From the NCBI GenBank assembly GCA_963377175.1, contig CAUJNA010003249.1, forward strand, positions 610,288 through 674,287: a DNA stretch of 64,000 nt, written 5' to 3'. A program made the position numbers and the translations under genes. Source of the stretch: Effrenium voratum (Eukaryota; Sar; Dinophyceae; Suessiales; Symbiodiniaceae). The notes below the pieces were generated by a model, which was not told the origin of the DNA, ran no database searches, and worked only from the letters and a program-made list of their open reading frames with translations. This document shows, piece by piece, positions 52,337 through 63,290 of the stretch; the stretch's first letter is position 1, and every line of letters starts with the position of its first letter.

Positions 52337-53688
52337 CTGCCAGTGGCGCTTCGCTTGGCTTGGCGGCGGGTTGGGATTGTTTTTCTCGAGCCGCGAAAAG
52401 AAGAGGCGCGACTTCGATCGGTTGGGTCTACAGCCAACCTGCCAGTGGCCTTGGTGCTTTCTGGGCCGTTGGGATGTCAGGACATTCAAAGTCTCCGATC
52501 TCATTCCTAGAGACCGCGGTGCGTGCTTCCTGAGCGGCCCTTCAATGGTCGGATTCCTTCCGGCCTTAAACCGGAAAAAGAGATCCCAGTTCAAAACGGG
52601 ATCAGATCATGTGGTCTACTGCAGTCCTTAGGCGCCTTCGACTTTCTCAACACGCCCGCAAGGGGAAACCGCCACCTTAAAGGCCTCCAGTACGATCAGT
52701 CCTGCGTGTGCCAGAAGGACCCGCCACCTTCTTGGCCTCACAAAATGGGTATGTCTTTTTGGAGGGGCGTCAAGGCGAAGCCAAAAGGAAACCCCACCCT
52801 TTTTGGGCGTCCCCTTTTGTTAAAGACACACCCTGAGGACATCTTGTTGTGGGTGTTCTACCGATTGTGTTCTTATTTTTGATTTATTTCTATTTACTCC
52901 TTGTTCGTCTTCTTTTTTTTGGGTGGGGGGTCCACATCTCTGCGCGCCCTCGACGTCTTGGAGATGGACACCCCCAATTGAAGAAAACTGACGTTCGAAT
53001 CCCTCACCTCACCCATTCAACCCACCAATTCAGGAGTACCCACCTCATATCGTTCATGCTGTGACAACCACTGCTGTTGACCCTGCATGTTGCCATATCA
53101 TGAACTGTCACTGGATGTCACCAGTTAGCAACCAAAATATGAATCAACTGCATTGAGCCAAACACCAGCTGGTTGTTTCCGTTTTGGATCCAACCAGGGT
53201 TCCCTCAAAACCACATGTGCCACGCTTACCAATAACAAATGTTATACCCTAGCAAACCCTCCCATCCCCCTCGCGCCATACTCAGGCCCCAGCGGGGTCG
53301 GCTTGGGTCTCGGCGGTGTCCTGGCAACCGAGCACATTCTGGTCGGTTACACTCCCATCCTCCATACACGGGTTGCAGGAGCACGAGACATGGACAATTT
53401 GGCGGGTTCCAAATGTCCGGCGTTCGGAAGGAAAGAAACGCCTCTCTTGGCTACTGAGACGGAATGAGCCCATCGGCTTCTTGTATTCCTATCTCCGTCC
53501 AACAGGAAGGCTGTCCTTTGCCGAAACAACTCGAAGGCCCTGTCCACCCTGTCCATCTGGGTTCGAATTTATCAAAATGGTGTCTCCCCCAAAGGTGAAG
53601 AATCCCAACCAGATTTCCTGGTGGATGTATCCATGTATCCATGTATCTATGTATCTATATGTATGTACCTGTCCCTACTTTAACCGTT

Positions 53689-53756
53689 TGACCCCCCGCT
53701 CCCCCCGCTCCCCCCGCTCCCCCCGCTCCCCCCGCTCCCCCCGTTCCCCCCGTTCC
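53689..53756. repeat. Nine-base minisatellite
   Basis: Seven copies of a CCCCCGCTC-like unit, in the intron just after exon 10 in transcript order. Confidence 0.9.
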
Positions 53757-53769
53757 CGGACCCCAGCTC

Positions 53770-53864
53770 GATCCATTCGCCTCTTTGGGCGCGGGCACCA
53801 CGAAGGGCACGCGGAAGACGTCGGTGACCCGCTGCTTCTCGAACATGTTCCCGGTGCGACGTGC
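53770..53864 (-). CDS. Gene B candidate exon 10 (GNMFEKQRVTDVFRVPFVV...)
   Basis: 95 bases; acceptor CCCTCGAG, donor of GA type. Joins exon 9 in phase 0 (...QLDK|ARRTGN...). Confidence 0.6.
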
Positions 53865-54401
53865 CTCGAGGGAGACTGCACTTTCTTGACTTTTTGTGTG
53901 TGTGTGTGTTTTTTGGGTGGCTTTCTTGGACCAAATTGGGGTGGCTCTTTGCCTTTTCTTGCTTCAGGGTGGTTGTTTAATGGTTGCAAAGGGGAACCAA
54001 AGGAAAGCCGCGTTGTTTATGGGGGTCCCTAAAACACACACACACACACACACTCTCACACACTCTCACACACTCTCACACACATGCACCAAGATTGGGG
54101 AGGCAAGGGTGAGCTGTTGCTTTTGGTCCCTTCACAGCAGGTCTTCAAGGGATGAATCTTTTGTCACATTGTGCCTTTCCGTCTTGTCTCTCCGTCAACA
54201 ACCGCGAGAGAGAAGTGGCAGCCGAAACAGCACCCGGGAAATCGCGTGAGCCCATAAATACCAGAGTCTGCTCGAAAAGGGGACCTTCTCCTTGGACCCC
54301 GTTCGGGCATGGTGGACACCTCGTCTCATCTTGACATACGGTGGATGGAAGAAATCTTGCATCTCTTTTGAAACAGATCCATGCCATGTCTTTACGACTT
54401 G

Positions 54402-54531
54402 CCCCGCGCCCCCTACTTAACATTGGTGCTCAGTTTGGCCAAGTTGGGTTGGGCCATGCAAGATTTAGGCCATTGACAACCTATGAGCGGTTTTGCTTGT
54501 CGCAACTCAATGTTAAGTAGGGGGCGCGGGG
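54402..54531. repeat. Foldback element with perfect 24-base terminal inverted repeats
   Basis: The left arm at 54402-54425 begins CCCCGCGCCCCCTACTTAAC; the right arm 54508-54531 is its exact reverse complement. Total 130 bases with an 82-base centre. It lies in the intron after exon 9. No target duplication is evident. Confidence 0.85.
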
Positions 54532-54599
54532 TGGCAAACATGTAGTCTTGTAAACTCATGCAAGATTTCTTCCATCAACAGTATGGATGACGTCCGTGC

Positions 54600-54638
54600 C
54601 TTGTCGAGCTGCTTCGGTGTTGGGATGGGCAAACGTAC
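54600..54638 (-). CDS. Gene B candidate exon 9 (VRLPIPTPKQLDK)
   Basis: A 39-base exon, 13 codons in phase 0-0; acceptor TTCGCCAG, donor AAG|GCACGG. The same site could be misread as a GTACGT donor of an upstream exon. Confidence 0.6.
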
Positions 54639-54940
54639 CTGGCGAATGGGATGGCCGCGACTCCGAGCACCGGCGGAGCAAAAAATCAAAAAAAGACTCT
54701 GCCATGAAGCCAATTCCAAGCTGCGCAAAGCGAGGGGTGGTGAAACCACCGCTCTTCTCAACTGACTGCTTGTCAACCTTCCATTTGCTTTCTTGCCCCC
54801 TGGAAGAAAAGAGAGCATATGTCCAGCAGTGATAGATCCCCTGTAAAACCAAAAAAGAGGAAATGAAGAACGAAATCGTTTCAGCAAATTTCCGGCAAAT
54901 CGTGTGGTCTTTCTCCCGCTGACGGCACTAAGCCCGGCGC

Positions 54941-54988
54941 CGAGCGGGTCAGCATGTGCACCGAGCCCGCGGTGGCACGTGCAGATGC
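54941..54988 (-). CDS. Gene B candidate exon 8 (ASARATAGSVHMLTRS)
   Basis: 48 bases, 16 codons in phase 0-0; acceptor GACAAG, donor TCG|GCGCCG. Joins exons 7 and 9 in frame. Confidence 0.6.
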
Positions 54989-55222
54989 CTTGTCTGTCCA
55001 GGCCCTTCCGGGGACTTCCCCTGGGCCCCGGGGCCAACCGAAAGCTGTGTCTCAAAACCAGGGACCCCCAAAATGGCGGGATCTCCCAGTGGTTTCCTAG
55101 ACGAAGGAAGCCGGGTGTGTCTCAAAACACCATTTCCCAGAGGACGAACCCAAAAAAGGGTACCTAACGAGCCCCTCTGGATCGCCCCAGGAAGCCCGAA
55201 AAAGTGGTGCCGAGAGCCCAGC

Positions 55223-55289
55223 GTGGAGAGTGAACCAAATGAGGACGCACAGGAACATCAAGGCCTCGGTCAAAAACTGTCGGGAGAAC
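55223..55289 (-). CDS. Gene B candidate exon 7 (FSRQFLTEALMFLCVLIWFT...)
   Basis: 67 bases; acceptor CGAACGCAG, donor CAC|GCTGGG. It encodes a strong membrane span. Confidence 0.6.
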
Positions 55290-55437
55290 CTGCGTTCGAA
55301 CCCATTCATGCACTTGATGAAGAATGGTTCAAAAAAACACCGAGGGAATGGATTCAAATCACTGTTGGGGGTTCGAAACACTCCCCCAAGCTTATTTCAC
55401 CCGGGTTTCGTAAATTTCCGGGGTCGACTCGAATGAC

Positions 55438-55528
55438 CCGGGTCCCAGCGAGTCCGCAGCATCCGATGCCAGCTGGGAGCTCTGCGCTGCAGATGTTGAC
55501 CCAGTACAAGCCTCGGCAAGATCAAAGC
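55438..55528 (-). CDS. Gene B possible exon 6 (FDLAEACTGSTSAAQSSQLA...)
   Basis: 91 bases with phases that fit exons 5 and 7, and coding-like composition. Less sure than its neighbours, because exon 5 could also join exon 7 directly. Confidence 0.35.
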
Positions 55529-55620
55529 CTCGAAGCTCAACAAGTGAATGGGTATGTGTTACTTGACAGGGGGCATAGACCAAGAATGGTGCGGTTTTCC
55601 ATGTGGTGTCCCGAAATGTG

Positions 55621-55690
55621 TGTGTATATATATATATATGTTTGTATTTATATTTATATTTATATTACCATGTGTATGTTTGTATATGCA
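55621..55690. repeat. TA/TTTA simple repeat
   Basis: A (TA)n run followed by TTTATA units, in an intron. Confidence 0.9.
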
Positions 55691-56010
55691 TTGTTGCAAA
55701 GACCACACAAAAAATGACCTCAGGAATGGGAGCAAAACCAAGCAGCGAAGCTGGCGCGCACGCAAAACACCTGGCTCGGACTTTGAGGGATCCGCAGGGC
55801 ATATGAAGAGAGGAGTCTCAAACTTTCTCTCAAAGTTCGGGGACAGTCAAAATCGTGGGGGGGGGGGCGGGGGGGTTGGTCTTTTGGTGCCCAACCAAAA
55901 GACAAATTTCCCAAACGACCTGACACAAAACATACCCCCGAAAGCCAAGTCACCGGCACAAAATGCGGGCTGTGGGCTGTTGAACCGGTTCTTCCTGGGG
56001 ATCCGCCCGC

Positions 56011-56091
56011 CCCTCAGGTCCCTCAGCCTCAGGTCCAGGGGACCCAGGCCCATGACGTACCCAGGCGGGCTCGGGCCGTGCACACCGAGAC
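56011..56091 (-). CDS. Gene B candidate exon 5 (LGVHGPSPPGYVMGL...)
   Basis: Acceptor CCCCCTGAG; the first two bases complete a Gly codon with exon 4. The 3' border may be at 56011 or 56028. Confidence 0.5.
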
Positions 56092-56134
56092 CTCAGGGGG
56101 CGTAAGGGTAAGAAGGAATCCATGGGAATGTATT

Positions 56135-56198
<64 letters not shown>

Positions 56199-56211
56199 CA
56201 TATGTCTGCCA
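56135..56211. repeat. TA-rich microsatellite
   Basis: (TA)n interrupted by CATA at regular spacing. Confidence 0.95.
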
Positions 56212-56673
56212 AACCCGGGTCCATGGAGGGCGGGGGGGTGCCATAGATAAACCATATGGGGTTCTCAAACCTAGGGCTATGTGGGGGGGGTTCCCCTGTA
56301 AGAACAACCATTTCAAGGAAACTGTTTGAGGATGTCACTTTCCGGCAAAGGCCCGACTTTGCCGAAAGCAAGTGGGCCCTGGATCCAGATGGCTTTCATG
56401 TGGATTCAATCAAGCATATGCCATAGAAACCTCAAGAATGTCGACCGGACATTCGCAGCCAACTATCCAAAAACCAAGGATTCTGTCCTGCGATCTCATT
56501 ACAAACTCTCTTGCCGGCACACGTTGTGAAATCGTGTTGCAGATTCTCTCGATTCAGTAAACCTCAAAACGACAAAGTCATTGGATGTGTGTTTTGCGGA
56601 TTCGGGTGAATCCTACCGTAGATCCGCCGCCTCCAACCCCCCCCTCCGCCCAAATGGATTGGGCGGGCACGTC

Positions 56674-56734
56674 CAGCCATGATAAGCTGGAAGTTCAGGA
56701 CGAAGAAAATGACGCCGATGACATGGTAGGTGTC
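56674..56734 (-). CDS. Gene B candidate exon 4 (DTYHVIGVIFFVLNFQLIMA)
   Basis: 61 bases; acceptor TGCGCCAAG, donor of GA type. A clear membrane span. Confidence 0.65.
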
Positions 56735-56869
56735 CTTGGCGCACCCAAGAAGCTCCAAGCTCCCCCCCAGCGCACCCCCTTTTCCTTGAAAATGCAAAAA
56801 AAAAAAAACTTCACCGCATACGAGGCCCCTTTGAGAATTCCGGAAAGTGTCACGATTTGAGGTCCCGGC

Positions 56870-56941
56870 CATCTTTGTGACGGTCAAGGCGGTCAAGTCG
56901 CGGATGTCTTCTCGGTACTGGGAGGCCTGTAGGCTGACCGG
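56870..56941 (-). CDS. Gene B candidate exon 3 (ASQYREDIRDLTALTVTKM)
   Basis: 72 bases, 24 codons in phase 0-0; acceptor TTTTTTGACAG, donor ATG|GCCGGG. An alternative end is 56882 with a GT donor. Confidence 0.6.
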
Positions 56942-57191
56942 CTGTCAAAAAACATGCAGGTCCAAATGATCAAGCAAAAACAGCTCATGGGACCCTAGAG
57001 AATCGCTGTCAATTTCCAGCAATGCCACCTGTTTGTGTGTGTGGTTCACGCCGAGCCCGCTTCAGGGTGCATTGGGCAGAAAGCCAAGTTGAAGTCCTGC
57101 AATCAAAGCAGTGCTTCATGTCCTGCAAGACATGGCCCTGTGCCCGGAATCGCCTCAACAGGACCCCTGTCTGCTGCCAGGCTGGACCAGC

Positions 57192-57273
57192 CTGCGCCAT
57201 GGCAAAGTTGTATCCAGAGGTATACCGGGAGAATCGGAGGCCAGCATCGAAGAGGTAGTTGGCTCGGTTGTAC
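57192..57273 (-). CDS. Gene B candidate exon 2 (YNRANYLFDAGLRFSRYTSG...)
   Basis: 82 bases; T-rich tract then acceptor CTTCCTGAG; donor CAG|GCTGGT. Joins exon 1 through a split ATG codon. Confidence 0.65.
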
Positions 57274-57357
57274 CTCAGGAAGAACCAAAATTCAACACAA
57301 AACAAACAAACAAAACAAACAAACAAACCAAAAAAACGTTTGGTTGTCTCCCCAAAC

Positions 57358-57449
57358 ATCTCTGAGGCGTCCCGCGAGAAGGCGCCGGTAGCCACACCCC
57401 CGGCGGCCGCGGTCGCAGCCTGGCCAAACTCCGACGATCTGACACCAAG
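57358..57449 (-). CDS. Gene B candidate exon 1 of those found (SSEFGQAATAAAGGVATGAF...)
   Basis: 92 bases; acceptor CGCCCTTCAG, GT donor (GAT|GTTTGG). Not the true first exon: earlier exons between here and 59.6 kb were not identified. A 100-base inverted-repeat element lies just upstream. Gene B as assembled is a protein with several membrane spans on the minus strand; its function is unknown to me. Confidence 0.55.
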
Positions 57450-57471
57450 CTGAAGGGCGCGACGCCAACGG

Positions 57472-57579
57472 CTGTGGTGGACAAAAGCGGGTCGCCCCAA
57501 AACGGGTGGTCCCAGGACATGGAACCAAGGACTAAAACCTGCGGTCCGATTCCTGGCGGTTTAAGTTTGATCAGTACCC
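57472..57579. repeat. 100-base inverted-repeat element, copy 3
   Basis: Core GGAACCAAGGACTAAAACCT then CCTGGCGGTTTAAGTTTGA; terminal repeats are weaker (GTGGTGGACAAAAG and TTTGATCAGTACCC). Confidence 0.55.
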
Positions 57580-59676
57580 AAGTGGAACCCTCAACACTAA
57601 AGATGCAGGGAACACCAGGTGATTTCGGTGAGTTCGGCCAGCCAAGAAGACAAGAATGATAGGCCCCAAATTGGCACAAAACGAAAACGAGAACCACTCC
57701 CCATCCGCCCATGGCTTTGCTCTGAGAACAGCGCCGCGGCGCCCGCTGCCAAGACCGGCATGATCGCAAGTTGCCTGCGAGGTCGCGACGTCTTGGGATT
57801 AGATTTGGCGGTGTGGCCCCTTTTCACTCCAGTTGCAACCAGTGATGGCGGGAAAACTCCGAAATACCGCTGGTCTTGAACCTATCAGCTGATCTAGCTA
57901 CCTGCCTACCTGCCTGCTGGCTTACTTGCCTACCTTCTTATTCTTGGCTACTTGCCGGCCTCACAACCAACCAAGTCTCCAACTGGCACTCGCACACGCC
58001 CAAACTGGACACCGTGCAAGAATCGCAGGAAGATCTAAGAGTGGGGTAGCCAAAGGGCGGTTGACGGTTGACCCCCATAAATTGTCCTGGAGCCGACTGT
58101 CCATGACAAACCCTTGTGGCAAAACCCGGTTTTGCCAGTCGATCCTAACCCCGAACATTTCTTGAAACATAGGATCTAAACAAACAATTCAACGAGCCTT
58201 GGTTTACGCTTTCCCTGTAGATCTTGTCCTTGTATGGCATTTGCGTAAAGATCCTCGATGCTGGTTGCAACAAGCCTGGCTTCACACCCGAGCCCTGTCA
58301 CTGTTTCCCTTTCGTGCTCGCACGAAAACGGGCTCACCGGGCTATCTTTCCTGTGAATCCCCGGAACAATGCACCCGACATCGGACCATTCTCATCGACA
58401 GAACCCTCTATTTGCTTAAGGCAGGCAATAAATCGAATGCTGTTTCCAGCAATGATGGATTCCCCTTGAAACAACAGGGGAAAATAACATGTATTCTGAA
58501 ACCTAGGCTGTTCTCAGACTAGTGGGTTGGTGGAAACTAACACTAAACCCTAAAAAAGCTGAAAACCTACAGTTGGGAACCACCAAGAAACGCAAATGGA
58601 AGCTGAAGCATCGCCCAAACTCTGGCGCTGACCTGGACCGTGAGGCCGCGCACTTCACCTCAAGCACCGTGGAAGGCCGAAGGCGGAAGGCAGAAGTGGA
58701 GGTTTTGAGGCGGGCAGGGGGGTCGGGAAACATGTCGCCCTTTGTCCGATATTCTCCTTTCAGCCAACAACTCCAACACATCGTTCGTTGGAACAGGTGG
58801 GCACATTGGTCTGCAGACGTTTTTGGTGGACATGGAGGCGACCAAAAGCGAAGCCCCAAGACCCGCCCAAGACTTGTCACACTTGTCGCTCGGCCCCGGA
58901 CGTATCCAGCTCCGGCTGGGAATGCTCGAGCCGGAGACTTGCGGGCAGTCGGGCAGGCAGTCGGGCTGTCAAGCAACGTGCCTGGAAAATGCGTTGTGAA
59001 GCCACCGCCAGTGGACCCGGATGGAAACCATGGTGCAACAAAAGCATGATCTGAGGGCTCGGCAGTTGAGACCTCCTGCCTTCACTGGAGTTCACTGAGG
59101 ATCGGTCGTGGCGTGATGGAAAAATGTCAACGAAACATTACGCTGCTATTCTTACCCAAGCGAACTTTTCCAAACAAAAGTTATGCAACCTGAAGGGACC
59201 CCCTAAAAGACATGTTTTCCTCTAGGGGCCCTCTATCAATTTCCATGTTAAGGCTCCGAAAGCCCAATGATCTCCTTCCTCTTACTGCGTGCCTGCGGCA
59301 TGGTTGCTTTCAGTGGATACTCTCCTGCCTTCCTTTTGGGTGCCACGTAAATTTGGAGAAGACATAAACTGTCCAAAGCATTTGCCGCGCGCTAACAACT
59401 ATGTGCCAAAAAAATGCCCCCAAAAGTGTTGTTGCTATTGATCCCTTTGATCCAACCTCAAAAAGGGTACCCTCTGAAAAGCACAAGCCCAAACTTATCT
59501 CAATCGCCGACGAGTTATCGGCCACTGGTGTGAGACAGGGGTTCTTGGGGCGCTTCTTGGCCCTCGACTAATGTACACCTCTCCGCCCGAGAAGGTTGCG
59601 ACTACAACAGTCGACATGTTGGCAGGCTACAAACCAGCCCCAAACACTTCGTTGAGTAATCAAGCTTTCGCAACCA
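57580..59676. other. Interval between gene B exon 1 and the end of gene A
   Basis: It should hold the start of gene B, but I could not pick exons. A plus-strand stretch at about 58565-58720 has some coding character (GADLDREAAHFTSSTVEGR) that I could not resolve. Confidence 0.3.
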
Positions 59677-59763
59677 TCAGTCATCCTCTTCTACCGACTC
59701 CTCCTCAAAGTCCTCATCGAACTGATCGAAGTCTTCCCCGTAGGAGCCATCATCACCAGCGCT
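59677..59763 (-). CDS. Gene A terminal exon, acidic tail
   Basis: 87 bases in phase 0: SAGDDGSYGEDFDQFDEDFE and a few more acidic residues, then TGA. Acceptor CCCTTGCCAG. An acidic C-terminal tail; function unknown. Confidence 0.6.
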   Translation of the reverse strand, partial: SAGDDGSYGEDFDQFDEDFEEESVEEDD

Positions 59764-59877
59764 CTGGCAAGGGTTCAAGCAATGAAACTACCTTTTTATT
59801 GCAAGTCTCCAAACTGAGCAGGAGTTGATTATGCCCCAAGCACAGGACCGGTTTCCAGGAAAGAAATCCACCACAAC

Positions 59878-60378
59878 CTCGCTTTGTTCCGCCTTGGTCG
59901 GTGAGCTGGGCCTCATCTTTTTCGGCGACGCCGAGGATGGCCGCGACGTGCGCACCGGGGACGGGCTGGGCGACTCGGGCGGCGCCACGGGGGGCGGCGG
60001 CATAAAGGGCGACGCCTCCGGGGACGCCTGCGACTCGACGGACGGGGGCTCAGGCGGGCTCGGCGCCCTGGATGCAGAATCCGGCGCACTGGGCGCACTG
60101 GGCGCACTGGGCGCACTGGGCGCACTGGGCGCGCTGGGTGCGCTGGGCGCAGTGGGAGGGCCAGGGGCGCTCGGCGCGCTGGGCGCGCTGGGTGCGCTGG
60201 GCTCGCTGGGTGCAGTTGGTGCGGGCTCCCAAGACGCCGGCGCCAAAGGCAGCGACGAGGCGTTGGCCTCTGGCATCCGCGAGCGCGAAGGTTTCTGCGC
60301 CGCTGCCTCGATTGCCTCCAGCAGGTCTTGGGAGCAGAGCGGCGCCGCCTGGCAGGGCTGCCAGTCTGGTCCTCCTTT
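59878..60378 (-). CDS. Gene A exon with Ala-Pro-Ser repeats
   Basis: 501 bases, 167 codons in phase 0-0; acceptor GCGCCCAG, GT donor (GAG|GTTGTG). It starts KGGPDWQPCQAAPLCSQDLL and continues into a long APS/PP-rich disordered part encoded by a nine-base repeat (CAGTGCGCC-like) at about 60080-60205. The opposite strand is also open (Gly-Ala-Leu repeats), but phases and splice sites favour this strand. Confidence 0.55.
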
Positions 60379-61351
60379 CTGGGCGCAGCTAAAATTGCCA
60401 TCCCCAACATGATCTTGTCTCTGTGTTTTCTTTTTTGGGGGGTGTTCCACTTGGTGAAAACAAAGGGAGTTGTCGCTTGAACCTTCGGACACTCAAGAGC
60501 CACCTCGGCTTCTCCCACAACTTTTGTCCCGCCTCCCATCTCTTCACTCAAAGGCGGATAATTGGTGAGGAAGTGGTTTGTGACCATGATTATACCCATG
60601 TAGGGAACTTAACGCCATGCGGACAATGCGCATAGCCATGGTTGTATACTGGCCACCCACTACACCACCGAAACATACTGCGAACCTGGTATTAAGGGGT
60701 ACACCCAAAGCCCTTAAAGAATCAAAAGGCCGGATATCTGCCCCGACTTCTGGCAAAGGGACTACAGTGGATTCAAATCACTCCGTCCTTACGGTGGACT
60801 CAACTCGAAACCCGAAAATCAACCGGGGGGTTGGGAATGGACACCGAAAAAGGGAAATGGTTCGGAAACCCGGTGTTATCGAGCCACAACCATGCAGCTT
60901 CCCTAAAATTGGTGGTTTGGAGCCCCATGGTTTGGTTCTTGACGGTAGTTTCTCATTTGCCCTCAAGAACGAGAGGCCCAAATCCAAATCCAGGCCACCC
61001 ATCTAAGCCCCCAACTAAACACCTGATTTTGGGGGTTGACCATTGTGAACAGGGAAAACCACTAAATGTTGAAACCGCCAAATATAGAAACAACCATCGG
61101 GTCTGGCCTTTTTTGACTGTAACCCCCCCTCCTTTCTACTCAACCTCAACCACCAAACCACCGGGCTCCAAATCAAGCTCATCTACCAGGGCCGTCTATT
61201 TTCCACCGCCCACCCATTATAAAAAAGGATGGAGAGGAAAAAAAAGGAGACATATATATATATATATATATATACATACCATTGTTTTTTTTTAATATAC
61301 CATATATATATATATACCACTTCTCTCCCGCCATCTCCCGCCATCTCCCGC
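60379..61351. other. Gene A intron
   Basis: Non-coding, with a CTCCCGCCAT triplet repeat next to the donor and TA runs at 61251-61317. Confidence 0.45.
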
Positions 61352-61480
61352 CTGTGGGAACTGCGCCGCGAAGCCCCCAGGCGCCAGGGCCTTCCTCAGG
61401 CGCTTGGCGCCCACCAGGGGCGCCAAGGCCTGGGCGCCCTCCACGTCCTTGGGCCCCACGTCCAGCAGCAAGGCCACCTC
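61352..61480 (-). CDS. Gene A exon (EVALLLDVGPKDVEGAQALA...)
   Basis: 129 bases, 43 codons in phase 0-0, almost all codons ending in G or C; acceptor CAGCTCGCAG, donor CAG|GCGGGA. Confidence 0.65.
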
Positions 61481-62441
61481 CTGCGAGCTGGGGCAACACC
61501 CATGGGATGGGGCGGGATAGAAAAAAAACGGCAGTCTTCTGTTTTGGAAGATTGGAAGAAAAGAAGAAAAAAAGAAAAGAAAAAGGAGAACTTAGAACAC
61601 TGAGAAACTGCAACAAGTAGTGCTTGTAGAAACCCCAACCTTCCAGGAGGTCCCTTTCTGGTGTTGTTTTGTTGCAGCCCTACTAAAAACGGACTGCAAC
61701 CCCTACAGTGAAGTCAGGTAGTTGGCGGTTTGGAGTGGGGTTGTTGAGGGTCAAGGGGAAACAACCCAGCCGTCTCCAAACCACCAATCAGTGGAAAACC
61801 GATCAGCCTTGGTATGGTAGCGACAAACGGGTTTTTGGTCTTTTTTGCAGCCTACTAAAATGAACAGGAAAAAAACAGCAACAACCTAGAAACACGGCAA
61901 GAACAGTGAAGTCAGGCAACCAAATGGGGCTTTGTGTCCAGTTTTTGCAGTTGAGGATCGCCTTTAAAACAGATACAACCGCGTGAGCCAAATTCTCCGC
62001 TTGGTTGCCAGGACAGCACAGGAGTTCAACTGCGACACTCCGCTAAAACCAAGAACAAGCAACACTTTTGACTGCGTTGGCATTCGAGAAAGATCGAGGG
62101 CTGTGACGCAATGGCAGCGTGCCGAGGTTGCAGGTTCGAGTCCTGCCAGCCCGTAGACACGGGGCCTTGCGATGCAGCCCTTGGGTCAAACACCAAGCAA
62201 TTCTGTTGCGTCCTCCAAATCCTCCTTGGACCAGGACCCACAGAGCTGGCAGCCCAAGTCCAGGAACTCCTGGCCAAGGGGAAACCGCCATGAATTGGGT
62301 TCCACCCCCCTCCCTATTTTCGACAGGACCCAAGTCAAACAACCTCAGAGCCACACTCAACCAGTTTTTGTTTTCACCACACTCAACCAGCCCGAAACCG
62401 ACCCCAAACCCATCTTTTAAGCACCAAACCCCTTGTTTCTC
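61481..62441. other. Gene A intron with a tRNA-like sequence
   Basis: No exon seen; contains the tRNA-like stretch at 62098-62153. Confidence 0.45.
62098..62153 (+). ncRNA. tRNA-like sequence lacking an anticodon arm
   Basis: GGGCTG at the start pairs with CAGCCC at the end. A perfect T arm (GCAGG-TTCGAGT-CCTGC) holds a consensus B box GGTTCGAGTCC, and TGACGCAATGG resembles an A box with D-arm pairing. Only about 11 bases lie between the D and T arms, too few for an anticodon arm. It may be a tRNA pseudogene or the head of a SINE. Confidence 0.5.
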
Positions 62442-62549
62442 CTGCAGTTTCAGCACCTCCTCCAAGTGCAAGGCGTCCCGGAACCGGGTGGCCTGGAGCA
62501 CGAAGCGCCCCAGCAGCGAGGCCTTGAGCTTAAGCGGGCGGATGCCTCG
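62442..62549 (-). CDS. Gene A exon (RGIRPLKLKASLLGRFVLQA...)
   Basis: 108 bases, 36 codons in phase 0-0; acceptor ATCGTCCCAG, donor CAG|GAGAAA (GA type). Basic, helical. Confidence 0.65.
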
Positions 62550-63290
62550 CTGGGACGATGGCGGGGAGGGGGGGAGAGCTGGGCAAAGAGGCCGCTTCAC
62601 CAAATCTTTTTGGAGAACCCTCTTTGGTTGGCCTTAGGGAAACGAAAAGAACATCAACTACTTATTGGGGTCCCCGAAAGACCCACCCACACGGGCAACG
62701 GTCCTGTTTTGGTAAATATCCTCAGCCCCAGGAGCTGGAACTCGATTAGAAAAGCTGCTCCGAACCACGTTCAGCTGAGGAAAACCCAACAAACGCGACC
62801 ACGACTCTGCAGGCCGAGAGCTATTTGGAAGGAGCAAGTGGTTAGTTGCCATAATCATACCCCACTGAACGGACACTTACATGGCTTTGGTGGTTACTGA
62901 CCACTACTTCACATACTCTGCCCCTTTAAGGGTGTGTGTCAAAATAGGGAGACCCAAAACATGTTCTTTTTGGTTCCCTCAAACCATGGTGAAAAGGGTA
63001 CCAACTCAAAAAGAAATGCCATGCCTTTTTCACCCTCAGTTGCTCATCAAATACCCACACCCCCTCAACTCAGCACTAACACCCCTTCGGTTTCAGCCTG
63101 CATAGCTAAAAAAACACTTTGTCTTGTCGCACCCCGCAAGGGGACTATTTCAAATTACGGAGCCCCGAAAAAAGTGTCGGTCTTCCTTTTTGACTGCACC
63201 TGCGACACTCAAGACGGGCTCCCTAAAAAGAAAGACACAAGGGCAATCCGGGGTCCTCCCCAAAAAGACCACGTAGCACCAGCGTTCCGC
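62550..63290. other. Gene A intron
   Basis: No coding signal. Confidence 0.4.

Noticed and set aside
52985..53010. tRNA, suggested by GTTCGAATCCC
   Set aside because: No T-stem pairing around it and no acceptor or D arm.
54639..54720. Exon LGIGFMAESFFDFLL... with a GTACGT donor
   Set aside because: Phase could be made to fit, but reading the same GTACGT as the start of an exon (VRLPIPTPKQLDK) gives a better continuous protein with exons 8 and 10.
59825..60412. Plus-strand gene with Gly-Ala-Leu repeats
   Set aside because: It is the complement of the Ala-Pro-Ser exon; splice sites, phase and neighbouring exons favour the minus strand.
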